Positions 12,787 through 26,400 of a stretch of 64,000 bases of DNA are shown here, in pieces. The DNA comes from Tigriopus japonicus (taxonomy: Eukaryota > Arthropoda > Copepoda > Harpacticoida > Harpacticidae). Each line of letters opens with the position of its first letter. Positions within the stretch are counted from its first letter, which is position 1. The position numbers were made by a program, and so were the translations under genes. Under the pieces are notes generated by a model. That model saw only the letters and a program-made list of their open reading frames with translations. It had not been told where the DNA came from and did not search any database. The stretch spans positions 8,509,482 to 8,573,481 of the forward strand of contig CM021321.1 of assembly GCA_010645155.1 (NCBI GenBank), in the 5' to 3' direction.

Positions 12787-13605
12787 ATGGGGAACATGGT
12801 ATCGAGTCGTCGGGTTCAGGAAAGCCTTCATCTGGACGATTCGGGCACTGCCAACGATGACAAAAGACTCTTTCCATCGCACATGTACACGGTAAAAACC
12901 TCAACGATTACTCACATGGATTAGAAGCTAGGATTGGGATCTTTGAGTCCGTTTTCTGTCCTCAGGGTCCGCTCAAATTGGGGGATCCCAATTATCGCGA
13001 GCTGTCTAATATGGAAAAGGATCCTTTGATTCCTCAACGCATGCGCGATGTCTCCCGAGAACTTTGTCCGGATGAGGTCCACGAATTCATGGAATGCGGC
13101 AAAAAAGTGGTTAGTTCATATCAATATTCTGTTTACATCAACTTTGAAATTGAAGGTTTTTTTTTGCGGATAAATAGTTCGGTTGTTCTGACGGTTTTGA
13201 AACATCATTTGATGCTTTTTAACGTCGCAAATTTCAGGGACTGAAGTCGTTTTATCAATGTCAAGGCGAAAAAGATCAGATGGTGAAATGCATTGCAAAA
13301 TGGCAAGAGAATTCGCAATTCAAGGAAGCCATCATTCAGGAATATCTCAACGAGCGCAGTCATTATCGCCAAACGGGTAGGTGCCAAATCTATTTTCTCG
13401 ATGAAAATAAAAATCTCAAAACGCTTCTAATTTGCTTTCGCTAGGCATTCGCACTACTCGATATCAGAGCACGAAATACGTTCATCGAGACCAGAATGAT
13501 CCACCTATCGGACCCGATGGTCAATATCGTCCCCGAAAGCCCACCAAATGGGACGAATCTTATCCGAATGGTGCCCCAGAATGGGCGAGTGATATCTATA
13601 AATAG
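12787..13605 (+). CDS. Cmc1: CMC1-like COX assembly mitochondrial protein (twin CX9C)
   Basis: CMC1 is a small intermembrane-space protein that stabilises COX1 during cytochrome c oxidase assembly. Exons 12787-12891, 12966-13109, 13238-13376, 13445-13605 in continuous phase give 182 residues. The family block MEKDPLIPQRMRD precedes the twin motif: C69-x9-C79 and C91-x9-C101, the disulfide pattern of Mia40 substrates. After the second pair comes YLNERSHYRQTG, matching YLKEREEFRKTG of CMC1. Both ends are longer than the roughly 106-residue human protein: about 40 extra residues before the core and a basic, proline-containing tail to the TAG. ATG 12787 is the first in frame after a stop; ATG 12796 is an alternative. 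Another CHCH protein is the main alternative identity. Confidence 0.85.
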
Positions 13606-13634
13606 CAATATGAACTTGGGCTATGTTTGCTGAT

Positions 13635-13640
13635 TTTATT
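13635..13640 (-). terminator. Candidate poly(A) signal for TBC1D13
   Basis: AATAAA on the minus strand, about 170 bases past the TBC1D13 stop and only 30 bases from the end of the converging CMC1 frame, so the two 3' UTRs probably overlap. Confidence 0.45.
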
Positions 13641-13812
13641 GTCTTTGCAAATAGAGAGATACATTCAGAGTCCTCGATCCTCGAATCGTTCAATATCAGT
13701 GAATCGTCCTCATGATCGTAACGTAGTATATCTTGCGTGTGTATTATTGGATGGATGAGTATGGTAAAGAATCAGGATACCGGTATCACAGTTACTAAAC
13801 GGATTGATGACG

Positions 13813-16178
13813 TCAAGCAATGAAACTGGCGGCCTTGGAAAGGATGATTTGTACATCCGTAAATGGAAAGTTCTGCAAAAGTGTTGAATCTTGTAACACT
13901 ACTACATTTAACTTCAGATGTCAATGCCTTACTTGTAATAGTTTCATATTATCCGGAAACTCATTGTGCAAAAGATCGTCTCTGACTAAAACCACCATGG
14001 CGGTGCAAACGGCCAAAAGGAAATCTCGCCTGGTTTCATCACAGAGTAATGAGTCCCAAATGCGTAACACATCCGGTAAATCAAACTCTTGCGACAGCAT
14101 CAACGTTAACCATCTAAACCAAAATCAAATCAGGTCGATTACACTGGTTGTCAGATTATCATACATCGTTTTAGATATAGCTACCTAAAGGCAAAAAATT
14201 GGGGTTTGATATCTTGATCCGTCAGTCTTTGGTGGACTTTGGGGTCTTGAATTTTGACCTGGTTCATGAACCGAATCATGAGTCCATTGATCCCGGTTTC
14301 TGCCTCATCCAGGGTCTTGATAAAGAAATCTCGAATGTCCGCCATGAGATTGGTGAAACAAAAGAAGCAATCAGCCTCTGCATATTCTATGAGTTGAATA
14401 TAAAATGATAAGTCGCAATCATCGTGTGAACTATCCATCCCAACTAACCCACCTCGCCATTCTACATTGGAATCCGATGCAAAGACGTAGTAAATGGGGC
14501 CAATGATCTCATTCATCCCTTGGACATAACTTTGCCCTGGATTGAGTTTGGCATACAAGAACAGAATCCTTTCGACGATTTCCCAATGAGCTTCGCCATC
14601 TTCTAAGGGAGCATAACTTTCCGGAGCCAACTTCTTGGACAGTGACAGCTAAAGAGAGGTCAAATCAAACACTCGTCTTTGTCGAAAGAGTTGCCCTCAT
14701 TAAATTTTACCTTGGACATGCCCAAACCCTTTCTTTCAATGGTTTGAGCGTTGAGCCTGGTTTGTTGAACACGTTGGTGAAGTCTTTCCGCTCGACCTTT
14801 AATCACGGAGACATTTGGATGAGAGGAGGCTTGGGAAAAGAACGAAATGTCCGGACAGAGACGACGAACATCCTTGTCGATCTACAAAATAAAGGTAGTA
14901 ACATCTAACGAATATGATGCATTAACGGGTATCCTTTGGTGACCCGGCTATTTACCTGGAGTAAAACCTCGTTGTCTTTGAAAAACGATTGCCAATGGCT
15001 GTCTGGATTGGGATTGAGTGGATGATCTTCGACGATTTTTTCCGAATGTGACACCAAAATCATCTCATCTAGTGAAACATGTGACGTGTAAATGGATTTT
15101 GGCACATTTTCTTTTTGTTATGTACCAATGCAACGATCAGTTCTCGAAGAATAACTGAATTTCAGTTTGATCAGTTCCCCTTAGAAGCATTTAATATCAC
15201 TGTTTTGACTCTCTAAAACGAATCAATTAATACACGTTTAGTTGAAGAATCACTTCTTGCCAATGGAAGCCTGTAGTGTTGTATTTAGTGATGAACCGAA
15301 AGCGATTTCAGACGAGTTTCGATGATTCCTACCGAAATATCGCAAAGTCCTCCGAAACACATTTTTCCGATATTTCAAAATATAACGATAACCCTCTTTC
15401 AAACGCATGGGCAATACAACTTTTTAGGTCAACTATACATAAAAATGATGCAGTGTAGCTCGGTTTCGGTTTCGCTTAAGCGCCTTTTCGGTCCATCTCT
15501 AGTACAAAATCGCCATAATTTACACTAATTGCAAAACTATCGTTTTCATAGTCTTTAAAGAAATGTTTTGGTCTGGCCTATGTGGATCGCAATGAGATGT
15601 TAAGTAAGTAAGTAATGTATTTCATAAGGACAGGATAGGATTATTCATTTCCCTTTTTTACATCTTGGGTTGAAATATTCATAAATCATAGGAAGCCGAA
15701 AATCCCAAAAGGATACATGACACGGCCATCTCAGAAAATACGTGAAAAATAGGTAAGAAAGTAACAAAAGAGGGGGGATATGTTCAAAAATATCTTTTGG
15801 ACATCTTACCTAGGAATTGTTGGTATGACTTCCTTTGTTGAGTCAAAACTTCTTTCCAGGTGGACCTTTCTTCCGGCAAGTAATTCAAGAGGATCCGCCA
15901 AGACAGACTTCGCCGTCCAACTCCTTCGGGAATGCCTAGAAAACGCCATGAAAAAAAAAATAGGCCCATCTTTGACACATCAATAAGCGCGTTTTCTCAC
16001 CTTCAAAGGCATACTTTTTCAACTTTTGTCGGTCCACACAAGAACTGTTGAGTAGATCATCAAATTCGCGAACCCTAAACAATCAAGTGAATGAATGAAT
16101 ATGAGTGAAGTGATTGGATAAAAAGAAGACCAGGCTTGGTTCATCTCGTACTTACCGCTGTTTGTACGCATCCGACAT
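13813..16178 (-). CDS. TBC1D13: TBC1 domain family member 13 (Rab GTPase-activating protein)
   Basis: TBC-domain GAP; the vertebrate protein acts on Rab35 in membrane traffic. Exons (minus): 16178-16156, 16074-16001, 15935-15810, 15068-14956, 14881-14711, 14648-14453, 14386-14185, 14113-13933, 13872-13813; total 381 residues, close to the 400 of human. Seen: GIPEGVGRRSLSWRILLNYLP at the domain start, DHPLNPNPDSxW...FFKDNEVLLQ, arginine-finger block IDKDVRR (113-119), glutamine-finger block YVQG (210-213), FFCFTNLMADIRDFFIK, QNIKPQFFAFRWL-type segment, LPDVLRIWDSLL, and a short C-terminus NFPFTDVQIILSKAASFIA. Both catalytic fingers are present, so it should be active. The first exon carries only 23 coding bases. 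A short repeat element sits in intron 3. Confidence 0.94.
15286..15501. mobile_element. Short TIR element (GACCGAAA family), copy 1
   Basis: Lies within intron 3 of TBC1D13. Left end TAGTGATGAACCGAAAGC and right end, inverted, TAGAGATGGACCGAAAAGGC form imperfect terminal inverted repeats. A related element lies at 55785-56050. No coding capacity. The subterminal CCGAAACCGAAA repeats suggest a hAT-type MITE, but no target-site duplication is clear. Confidence 0.55.
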
Positions 16179-18851
16179 CTTGCCTTTCAAAGTTTAACGA
16201 TATGGAAGGGAATTTCACCCACTTTGAATCCTCCCCTTTTGCAGTCCAAATTCACGTTCACACTACTTGTCACACTCAATTGAGGATCATCAAAACGAAT
16301 GTCAAAATTTGCCAGAGCTTTATGAGTTCAAGTTTATTCCATGATAATGTACGTTTTGGCTAAAATTTAGAGATTATTGGTTTTTTTAAAATCCAATTTT
16401 GAACTAGTTTTATTCATAAAGCTTACAATCTGTTCAAATCACACGTTAGCGCAATCAATCTGACTTTACAAAACTCAACGTGGCATCACTTGGTATAAAC
16501 AAGGAGGTTGAGGTTGTTATTATTGTTATGATTTTCGTCCCAGGTCTCAAACAGGACGACAGGGTGGCTTAAAAGTGTTTTTGTTAGATCGTGGTTTTAG
16601 GTTTTTCATTTTTTTTCTGATCGACGGATTACATTTTCATTGTATTCGTAAGTATAATTTGGACACGAGAGGCTAGGTAGCTGTTTCCTAAGTTTTTTTT
16701 GGAATTTATGATTTTGTGCATTAATCAAAAGCGGTCAAATTTCGCTGGTATTTTTAAAGAAAATAACATCCTTTTCATTCTTTGAACAAACACAAGTAAA
16801 GATCTATATTGGCGACAAGCAGCCATTTTTTTAACTTGCATATCAATGCTAGGTTTTGAAGGGATCAAGAACACTAAAAAATAAGGGATTGATTGACGAC
16901 ATTTGGGTTGGGGGTTGCCTTGAGTTTCCGCACTTTTTGAATCTCACCCTGTCAGGAGGTGGCCTCACTATTGAAGTAATTTGGTTCCCTTCAACGTCAT
17001 CACAGCTCTCTATTTTTCAACTTTTTAACGCCAAAAGTACCTTTTTGAAATCAAGTGTGTTTATTTAAACAATGTTGAAGTACTTTAGTGCTTCTTACGT
17101 ACTTCATGATGCAAAGCATAAAGAAAATAAATAATCAGCTAAGACCAAACTTATGTCAGCGTTTTGTACTTCAGCCCTGGAGGAGCAGGTCTAATCTCCA
17201 CAGATACAGACAGAGCAGCAGAACCAGGGGGGAAAAACGGAGAAAGACGTTCCCGACCTTCTTTGTCAGGGCCGCCTAAATGATTTTTATAAATTTGCAC
17301 ACGCTACCCAACAGCCGGGTTATCTTTGTTTTTGTGTTTTTGGAATAACTCTGGGAAATATTTCTTTGAAGTTAATAAAACAATGGTTCTAAATATGGAA
17401 CTAAACATCAAATGCTCCTCATTTTCAATTGAATTCCGTCACTTAATATTTTCTCCTCTGACGTGCAATTTTTAATTATTCTACATCGATGTTGACTACA
17501 AAAAAATCAAAGTAAAGAAAACTTAATGACATGAAGCTAATACGAAAAAATAGCCGAAACACTACGTTTTTATGCATGGACTAAAGTTATCGCTCCAACG
17601 TTTCATGCCACAAAAAAACATTCAATATTTCAGTACCTCAAAATCACCAGTTTCTTGGCAATACTTAAAATTCAGAATAGCAGAATTCGATTATATCGTC
17701 TTTTTTCTTCATTTCAGTTGGCTCCTGTCTCAAGAAATAGGGACTGGTATGTGAAATCAATTCATGCTACTATTCAATTTAACGAAATGCCACGAAAACC
17801 CATAATGGGCCCATCACGTTGTCACTCTTCAAAATGTACTTAATGATTAAAAACAATGTTTAACCGACAATAATGTATCCAATTAGCAAGTTGTTCGCAA
17901 TAAAGATTATTATTAATTTCCATGTTTTTTTGGCACCCCTGTGTTCCTTCCGTCTGTGCTGAGCTAGTGTATGTAGTCCGCCATCCATCCATCTATCTAT
18001 TTCAATAATCCTAAACCTACATCGTTTGTGAATATTGAACCCGTGGTTCGTGGGCGGTTTCCCTCCTTTGGGGCGTGACCCGTGTTCTTAGCCCAGTGCC
18101 ACATCCCGGCCCATTCCTTGAAAGGGGTCTGGATCCTTCTAATGTGTCATCGACCTATTTAGAAATATCACGCAAATCAGGTAAGCCCGTCTAAAACGAA
18201 TTTTTGACCCGCAAATATTCAATGCTTAAAGCGGAGGAACGCTCGAAATTTGTGTCGGGGTCAAATCTTTGTGAAAGTTCGGTGGTTTGAAAAAGCTCGA
18301 TGGACGATGATGTCATACGAGTGGGCGGGTCGGGCTTTCAGATTTTTGATTCGAGATGGGTCAGCCTCCAGAATCGACTGGTTTGACCCGGCCTTTGCGT
18401 CTATGAGAAGTGATTGGGGACACAGGCCTATTTTGAAGGCAGTTGAAAATTTTGAAACTCGGGGAAAGTTATTTTTAATTGATTTTAAGCTCCTTTGTTT
18501 TTTGCGTCTACACGTTTCTTTTCGTAATTACTTAACGTTACGTCGAGCCTTAAAGTTGGGCCGATTCACAAATGATTGGAGGTTGTTGGTAAATCAGTGG
18601 GATTAAGGGCACTTGCGATTATTTTTAGTCACATTTATCGTAAGACTTACCTTTCTTACTCTGAGCTTCTTCATAATTAGATATTATTCTTTTGAGAGCG
18701 TAAATATAGATCTATTATGAGCGAGTGTAAAATAACAAGATAGAGGCTCCCACAGGACTAGGACCCTACAGAGTTAAGGGATCATTTGTTGTGACAGTTT
18801 AGTTAGTTTCACAAGGGTAAGTATAAAGCCAAAAATATCCTGCCTTCTCCT

Positions 18852-18970
18852 AGTTCTAAGCGCTCTCCAGGTCCGTCTTCATACGTAGATCTTTACCGAG
18901 TAATATTGTTACGCTATGAATTTAGCATGGAGGAAAATTGGGGGAATACACCTCAAGGACACAACATATA
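18852..18970. repeat. 119-bp direct repeat, left copy, abutting assembly gap
   Basis: Begins AGTTCTAAGCGCTCTCC and ends ACACAACATATA immediately before the N run. The same 119 bases, with about three substitutions, resume at once after the gap (19074-19192). Confidence 0.9.
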
Positions 18971-19073
18971 NNNNNNNNNNNNNNNNNNNNNNNNNNNNNN
19001 NNNNNNNNNNNNNNNNNNNNNNNNNNNNNNNNNNNNNNNNNNNNNNNNNNNNNNNNNNNNNNNNNNNNNNNNN
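18971..19073. other. Assembly gap (103 N)
   Basis: Run of N. Flanking sequence is duplicated on both sides, so the gap probably joins two overlapping or allelic contig ends instead of spanning unknown unique DNA. Confidence 0.95.
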
Positions 19074-19192
19074 AGTTCTAAGCGCTCTCCGGGTCCGTCT
19101 TCATACGTAGATCTTTACCGAGTAATATTGTTGCGCTATGAATTTAGCATGGAGGAAAATTGGGGGAAAACACCTCAAGGACACAACATATA
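19074..19192. repeat. 119-bp direct repeat, right copy
   Basis: Starts at the first base after the gap with AGTTCTAAGCGCTCTCC and runs to ACACAACATATA before the sequence diverges. Differs from the left copy at about three positions. Confidence 0.9.
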
Positions 19193-22100
19193 CGAGATGG
19201 AGATAGGGGAATCACCAATTCCAAATCAGATCATCGCCTTTACTTTTTTTGGATCATTTCATTTTTATAGAGATTTTCGATGGTTAGGTGTTGAGCATTT
19301 GATGTCCCAAATATCTCTGCATGTTGCAAGACGATGGAAAAACTTGAAAGCTTTTAAATGTGGGAAAGAGTCGATCGCAAATATTGCGCATTACGACATA
19401 AAAGACAGGTCAGTCCGCTAAAAGTTCTTCAATAGCGAAAATCCTTGGGTTCTGTCAGCAACTTTGACAATTCCGAATTGCTATTTTCCCCCCCTTTAGG
19501 CTCTTAAAATCTAACATTTTTTGGAACGCTAAGAGCACTCCTAGAGTACATCTTAGTAATAGATGACAACTTTTTGACCTTAGAGACGCCTTTTGGAGTG
19601 TCAAAGATCTTGTTGAGTGTCATGATTGGTATGGACGATATCTGCAAGTCAGCCATGATTTTCTTTGTTTTCTACACTTATGCAGAACGCCAGACATTTT
19701 TTCCTAATTCTTCTATGCCAAGAATTAGGGCAACATAATTGTGATAGCTAAATCACTACAGATAAATTTTCCATTTTACCGGAATAGGGTAATAGCTTCT
19801 AATTTACCTGCTTAGGATCGATCATCAATGTAGGCTTGAGATAAATCATAGTAAATATAATCACACATGTTTTAAAAGTCCCCATTCGTTTCAGGGATTG
19901 TTTTTTCTTCATTTCTAACCACAATCATTGTGACTGACAAAGCATAAAGCCAAAGTTGTTACGAAAATTGATGCACTTTTTTTTATTAGAAGCATAGTGC
20001 TATTGATTATATGATCAAAGAAATAGTAGGCCTTAAAAAGAGCGGAAAATGAAATGTAATTACTCAAAACCAAAAGTAGTTGAATGAAGGACAGAGCTTG
20101 AACCTTTACGTTTGAAAACTTGATCAATATTTCTAAATTTGGGTTGAGGGGAAAGCCGGATAAGAAAATGTTGGCAGCTAAAATAAGAAAATGAAGATGT
20201 CCTCGGTGTCTTTTATGACCTAATTATTATTGTCTGAGTTATTGGGTATTAAAATGAACAAACTGCGTTTTGCCCTCTATGTTGTTCTTCTAAGAAAGAT
20301 ACGTTTTCGAACGAAGCCATCGACACAAGTTCAACAAACGAACTGGAACACATATTTTTTTGTCTACAGTAGAAAATATCGACATACCCTAAAACGATTC
20401 CATTTTTGCTTCAAGAAAGCTCATTTCCTCCGAACAAACCAACGATGAATGAACTTGATTGTTTTGCTCTCGTTCCTCATTATCTCAAAGGTCTGTCCAT
20501 TCGACCATTGAATGATGCAACATATTGAGGAAATCGGGGAAAATCAACGTTGTATCGGAGTTGTTGGTGATGTTATTGTTGTTGTTGTTTAATTAAAAGG
20601 TCATGCGCTCCTATTTTTAGTTGACCGCCATGGCACATTCCACCAGAAAAGTCAAATTTTGGTGAATGCCAACCAAGTCGGAGTCGGTGGTGGTTGTTTG
20701 ATCTATTGGAAGTGAAACGATTATCTGAATGTTTTCAAACCATCTGACGACTGTTGCAATTAAAAGAGCCATCCATCCATCGAGCTTCAGAGCAAGATGA
20801 TTAACTGATAAAAAGAAGACTACTTAATATCAATATTGGACGTAGGCGTCTATGATGAAATATTGGCAAGATGGTAGTAAACATTGTAAATGGCATTATT
20901 GTCTAACATGTTGTTTTCAAAACCTAGAATGATGCGAATCAGTGGTTTTGCTTTGATCCATTCCAGGATTCTCGTTAATCTAGGAGTCTACATATTTGAA
21001 TGAATCTCGAGTAATGCACAACGAACGAGCTCTGAGCTTTGCGTTCATGACGGCCAGTTTCTTCTTCTGGTTTTGAAGTCTGTTTGGCAGTGGTAGATTA
21101 TGCGAAACTATTTCAAGGTTAAGAACAAGAATCCAACTTTTTATTCCCTGTTTGTCTAATGAAGGCCGTGAGAAGAGTGGTTCCTCACTTACGCTGGATG
21201 GAGATAAGCTGCAAATTTCGTTTTGGTTAACCACCATGACACGATTTGCATCGATTGCATGGCAAAACTGAGAGTTGGGGTTAGAGGAAGAAATGAATTT
21301 CCAAAACTTGAATAACATGGCAGCTAATTCGCCTTCCATCTCGTTTTTGGACGGCAAAAATGCATCTTCCCGCCAGAAAAAACGTGCATAAAACGCTGGC
21401 CCAATGATCGTTGAATAAAACAGGATCGTGGTGTTTGACCTTCGAGCATAATGCCCTGATCTAAAGAACTTTGAATTTTCTAATCACTCCCGAATGTTGG
21501 CCTTGGGCACGTCTAAAAAAACATGAATTGGACCGACCGCGAATCGGGTCATGGTTGAACCGGCAATGCCTATGTATCAAACCATTTGTAGGAGACTGCC
21601 ATTTGATAGATGGCAATTATGATCAGATTTGGCCAAAGAGCATCCGTGCCATGGAAGATCCATTTAGATGACTTGCCATTTTGCGTCTTCTTCCAGTTTT
21701 TCCCAACTAATTGAAAGCCAGAAGTCTGACCCTGAAATGCTGAAGATGTGATATATCATCATGACTTCATTGACTCTGGATGCCAAACAATGATCATTGG
21801 AAGAGACAACCGAGCTTCGTTTACCTATTCACTTTCATCAGACATCTCAGACAGCGTGAAATCGAATAAAAGTGAATTGCCTTGCTCTGACATCTACACG
21901 ATGTTCATGTGATGGATCAAAACAAATGCAAAGATCTCTGTTTTTCGTACTTTTTCCCAATGAAAAAGAGACACCTCTCGAGTGATTGTTTAGTTTCTCT
22001 GAGAGATGGTTCCTGGAGAATGATTGCGGTGTGTTCTTTATTCTCATTCTCGTTGGCCATGCGAGATGTCCTTGAAAACTTATTAAAAACTCACGCATTT

Positions 22101-23339
22101 GCTCTGTCAGCCAACCAAAAAACGAATCAAGAATAATCACTCTGAATTGTGACGCAAAGCTAGGAATCTTGTACAAATCCGCGGGGTTCCTTGATAACTG
22201 ACTCTTTGAATCATTTGCACTTGTGCCGAAAGAAACTGTCTCCCGCCGATTAGATTTGACTGCTAACAGATTAACATCTTCAGATCAGCAGCGTTTTTTC
22301 TGATTGTATCTTTCAATTTTCTTGCAGAACAGTTACTTTAGTAATTGAATGTTGTTGAAAATGCGAAATCCTTGAACCGAGTAGGAATTAAATATTGCTG
22401 TTCCGTCGTCTACATTCAATGAATTGGAGACTTTTTCAGTGATTTCCTTCTCACATGTGCATGGCAAGCGGAACTCGAGAATTGTTCATAATAATGGGTT
22501 GCCATGGCAGGAGTGGAATATTGCCGTCAGGATAGGCGATACCAAACACATGTTAATGGATTCTGTCAATTTCTTTGCCGCACTCAAGGTTACCAATGAA
22601 ATCAGTATGGCCGACAAACCTCCGCTTTTGTTTGATTACTTCTAGCCTCTATTTTGTCTTGAACGTATTTCCGCTTTTCCGAGCTAATTGTCTCTCTTCA
22701 TATTGACTTGAACTCGAGAAGCAGAACACGATTCGAGATTGATTCCGGCTTTTCTGTGGTCGACATTTGGCATAATTTTCCACTCTAAATTCATCCTGAT
22801 TTCCGCTTCAGCAGATGTCGGGAAGATGGAAAAAACACCCTCTCATCATGTAATATCCAAGTTTTGCTCGCCTTTAAATTATGTACGATGATGAACACTA
22901 GCCATTTGATTAAGCTCAATTTGCCTTTATGGCGTTCTCTATGGCGTTATTGGTGGTAATTTGCTTCTTGAAGTCACTTGGCCGTGTCCTTGGCAACGAG
23001 GAAGAGATCTCCGTGACTGAGGATTGACACCAAATTGGCTGAATCCAAGACTGGTAATTTGTGGGGCGACTTGGTCCCCAAATTATTTCCAGTTATTGGC
23101 ACGAACAAACAACGAATGAGCCACTTGTGAGTGCCAGTTTTAGCTAGTTGCAATGTCGACTTCCGTCATGCATTTTTTCTCCTCTCGTGCTGAGTTTTAT
23201 TGTGAGGCTTATAAAAATCAATTTAACTGAACTCCATTCGAAAAACTGTAAAGTAGTTGAATATGCTATGCCTCGATTCAAAGCCAACACATAAACGTTT
23301 ATCGTATACATCCAATCTCATTGAGATGACAAGACAACT

Positions 23340-23410
23340 TGAGATGATCGTGGCTGAATGTCCGCTTCGTCATCGCTTAGTTATCCAACCAACTGAGCTA
23401 TCCAAGAATT
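23340..23410 (-). other. tRNA-like A-box fragment (possible SINE head)
   Basis: The minus strand reads GGATAGCTCAGTTGG, a perfect RNA polymerase III A-box as in tRNA 5' halves. No matching B-box or foldable 3' half follows, so it is not a tRNA gene; it could be a tRNA-derived SINE remnant or chance. Confidence 0.2.
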
Positions 23411-26400
23411 GTTCAATCTGAATTGCACTTCCAAAGCACCTCAAATGTGTCTTTGATATGAAGATTAGTTCTCTGAATGGTTAAAAACTCTCAAAAGAGT
23501 TCAATGTGCGAGCGAAGGGGTCCTGCAAGGGGCAATTCTCCCTTCCTCTTACTGTTTGTCCGAAAAGCCTCCTGAGCTTTGTCTCCACAGTACAAACTAT
23601 GCGTATTATTGTTACTATGCTGTGCGCGCATGTTTAGAGCGGGTACGTTCACGTTGAGAGAAGGTCCTTCCGTCTCTTCTTCTTCTCCTTCTTCTTCCTC
23701 TTCATCGAGCACCCTAGTAGTTGCTCCTTGGATGTTGTTGGTGTATGTAGCCGTTCGTTCTCCCTTTGGATTCACCTCCTCAGTGAATCCTCGGAGGGAC
23801 CCCGTGGTTTTCGCCTACCTCTCGTTCCTGGTACACACTGTGTACGTACTAGCTACGAAACGCAAGTGGTCGAGAATTGTCGAAGAAGAAGTGGTTGATC
23901 ATGAACTCTGACGCTTCCGTGCGTCAGGCGATGCTCGTCAGTTGTGTTTGGAACGTCGAGGTGTTGACCCTCTTTGCCTCTCGTCTCCCTTGACTGGGGG
24001 GAAAATGAACAAGAAGCAGACGGGAAGTTGAAGTTGCCAGATTCTTCCGCCTTTGCCAACAACAATTCTGTGTCCTAACCAGCCAACAAGTTAGTTAGTT
24101 TCGGCCCTTCGTTTGCGAGTCGAACGAATTTGCCCGCGATCTACCTACAGTTGCTCCGTTGTTAGGAGGAGCTTCAATGGCGAAGCTCTGGTCGAGATAA
24201 ATCCATACATGAGGATTTAATTGTAGAGGGTAAAGTGCGGTAATGTGTGGTAGTCTACACCAAAAGGCCATTGTACACGCCTCAAGTGAATCAATCCCAT
24301 GTTGAAGTGATCATTCCAAAATGGAAGAGTGCTCTAGTGCATAGTATCAATGTGTCGTTTGATGGTGAGAGGATAGCTGTCGGCGATTTTGTGAGCCCCC
24401 AAAAATATCGAGTTTTGAGGATCGGATTTACATATTCTTCTATTCTTCATCATGTTCAGACGAAGGTAAGCCAATGCTTTGACATTTGGCCCGAGCAAAG
24501 CAAATCTGATTAGGACCAGGAACTTGAGCATTTGAGCACTGTAGGAGGTATCATTATTGCTTGAGCCTCCAGGCATTTGCCAATGTTCGCACAAGGAAGC
24601 AAAGTATTTACGTTGCCCGTTAGTTGTAATTGTGACTCGAATTTTGCGATTCCCCTATGATTCCTGATGCACGAATACGAGTCTTCAAGTATCCAATTTC
24701 AGAAGTGTGTAGTCAAACAACTTTTCAAGGTTGTTGCTGAAGCGAGGATCTTGTGAGCCAGAGTGGCATTTCATTTGCCCATAAAAAAGACCAGAGTTTG
24801 ACCTCTGCAAGCATGATTTGAAGCCAGCCAGCGCTTTTTCGTGCCACCCCTTGGCAAGACAAATGAAGACGTTTAAGGACACACTTCTTGTCCTTATTAC
24901 TCATTGTTGACAATGCCTTGAGACTCGCAATACTAGTGGCACTCGATCGAAGAATCCTCAACATCTAAAATTCTTTCTGCATTAGAATCTCGTTTCTTTG
25001 TTCGATTCCCTCGACTTGACTCGAGAAAGAGAGAGAAAGAAAGACGTTGTAGTACTATAGGGGGATTTCCCATTGGCCAGAGAAAGACTTGAACGTGAAT
25101 CTCATACTTGAGTAATTGTGGAAAATTCAGCCAAAAATGTCCTTTAGACCAGGCGGAAACGAATGTCTTGTTATTGATACGTACACACATGCGGAAAAAA
25201 AGATCGAGATCGACGGACACATAACCATGCTTAGAGTTAGTTGCCGGTATTTTTGACGGAATAACTCTTTCCAAGAATTGGTAGGCTAGTTCAAAAAGCA
25301 GAATTTCCTTCGTCGAAAGGGAATGTTCCTAGTTTGACGTTATCTTTTCCGATTATTTGAGGATAACTTATCAATTTTAAATATTAGCGATGGTTTGGCA
25401 AAAAAGCAAATCACCTCATGTAGAGAGGTTCAATTATTTGACGTAATGAGAGAAGCTTGATCTGAAAGTAATGTCTCGTGTCTGATGGTTATTGGTCAGA
25501 GAGATTTCGGTGATTGAAAGCCTTTCAAGCCCGATTGAAACCATAAATCAAATTCCGTGTACACGATCGTGGCCAACTCTGCTGTTAAATGTCATTCACT
25601 CCCACTTGTCATTTAATTCAGCATTGATTCTTCGCTTCAGCCCATTGACCATCTTGTTTTTTGTGTTTCCAAAAGTCACTCTCCACATGAGCTGCGAACT
25701 TTGTCATGAGCAATTAAGGCGAATTCTTTAGGCAACCAAGAATGCCAATTTGGATGCGAGGATCTGCATTTGTGACGCAGAACGTGAATCATCGTTTTCC
25801 TCTCCTGTCGTCACTTTACGTAGTTCTTCTTCTGTTCCCTGACCCAATCTGTTCCATCCAATCCAACAGTTTTTTTGTGACCCAAACACTCACAGGGTCT
25901 CAAATTGACCTGCTTTCCCGAAAGACAATGTGCAAATATGTCGAAAACCTCCCACTTTCCTCGGGTTTTGAAATCCGTGAGGAACCCTGGACATCAGAAG
26001 AAACACTTTTGGGGCGCACGAGAGTGTAACTGGAACAGGTCGTGATTTTTCGGGAAAAGCCAAAGCGGCTAATTGTGTCACACTCACTCACCAACAAAGA
26101 ACGAGCGAATGGCTGACTAACAAGAGGTTGACACTTGACAGTCGAGTCGAAAGACTCTTTCAGATCGGGTCAACTTCAAAGCCCTCTCGGAATAGTGGTT
26201 TCAATTCCATTTGTTATGGTGGTGCAACAATAACAACAACAATATTAATAGCAACAGCCATGGACCCCATGTTGTTCATCTTAGAATGGTAGGGTATTCC
26301 AACTTCATCGGCACATTATGAACTTGGCATTCGTTGATAGGCGTCAGTTGGCCAACCAAACCAACCCAAATGCCATAAATCTCGGGGAGAATCAAGGGCT

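Noticed and set aside
18250..18606. 118-codon plus-strand frame
   Set aside because: No recognised similarity or start/stop context; left as unassigned sequence.
20980..21357. 125-codon minus-strand frame
   Set aside because: No recognisable family, no neighbouring exons in phase; length is within chance for this composition.
23579..23911. 110-codon frame with a Ser-rich run
   Set aside because: The Ser run is CTT simple sequence; no domain, no splice context, and the opposite strand gives a Glu-rich frame for the same reason.
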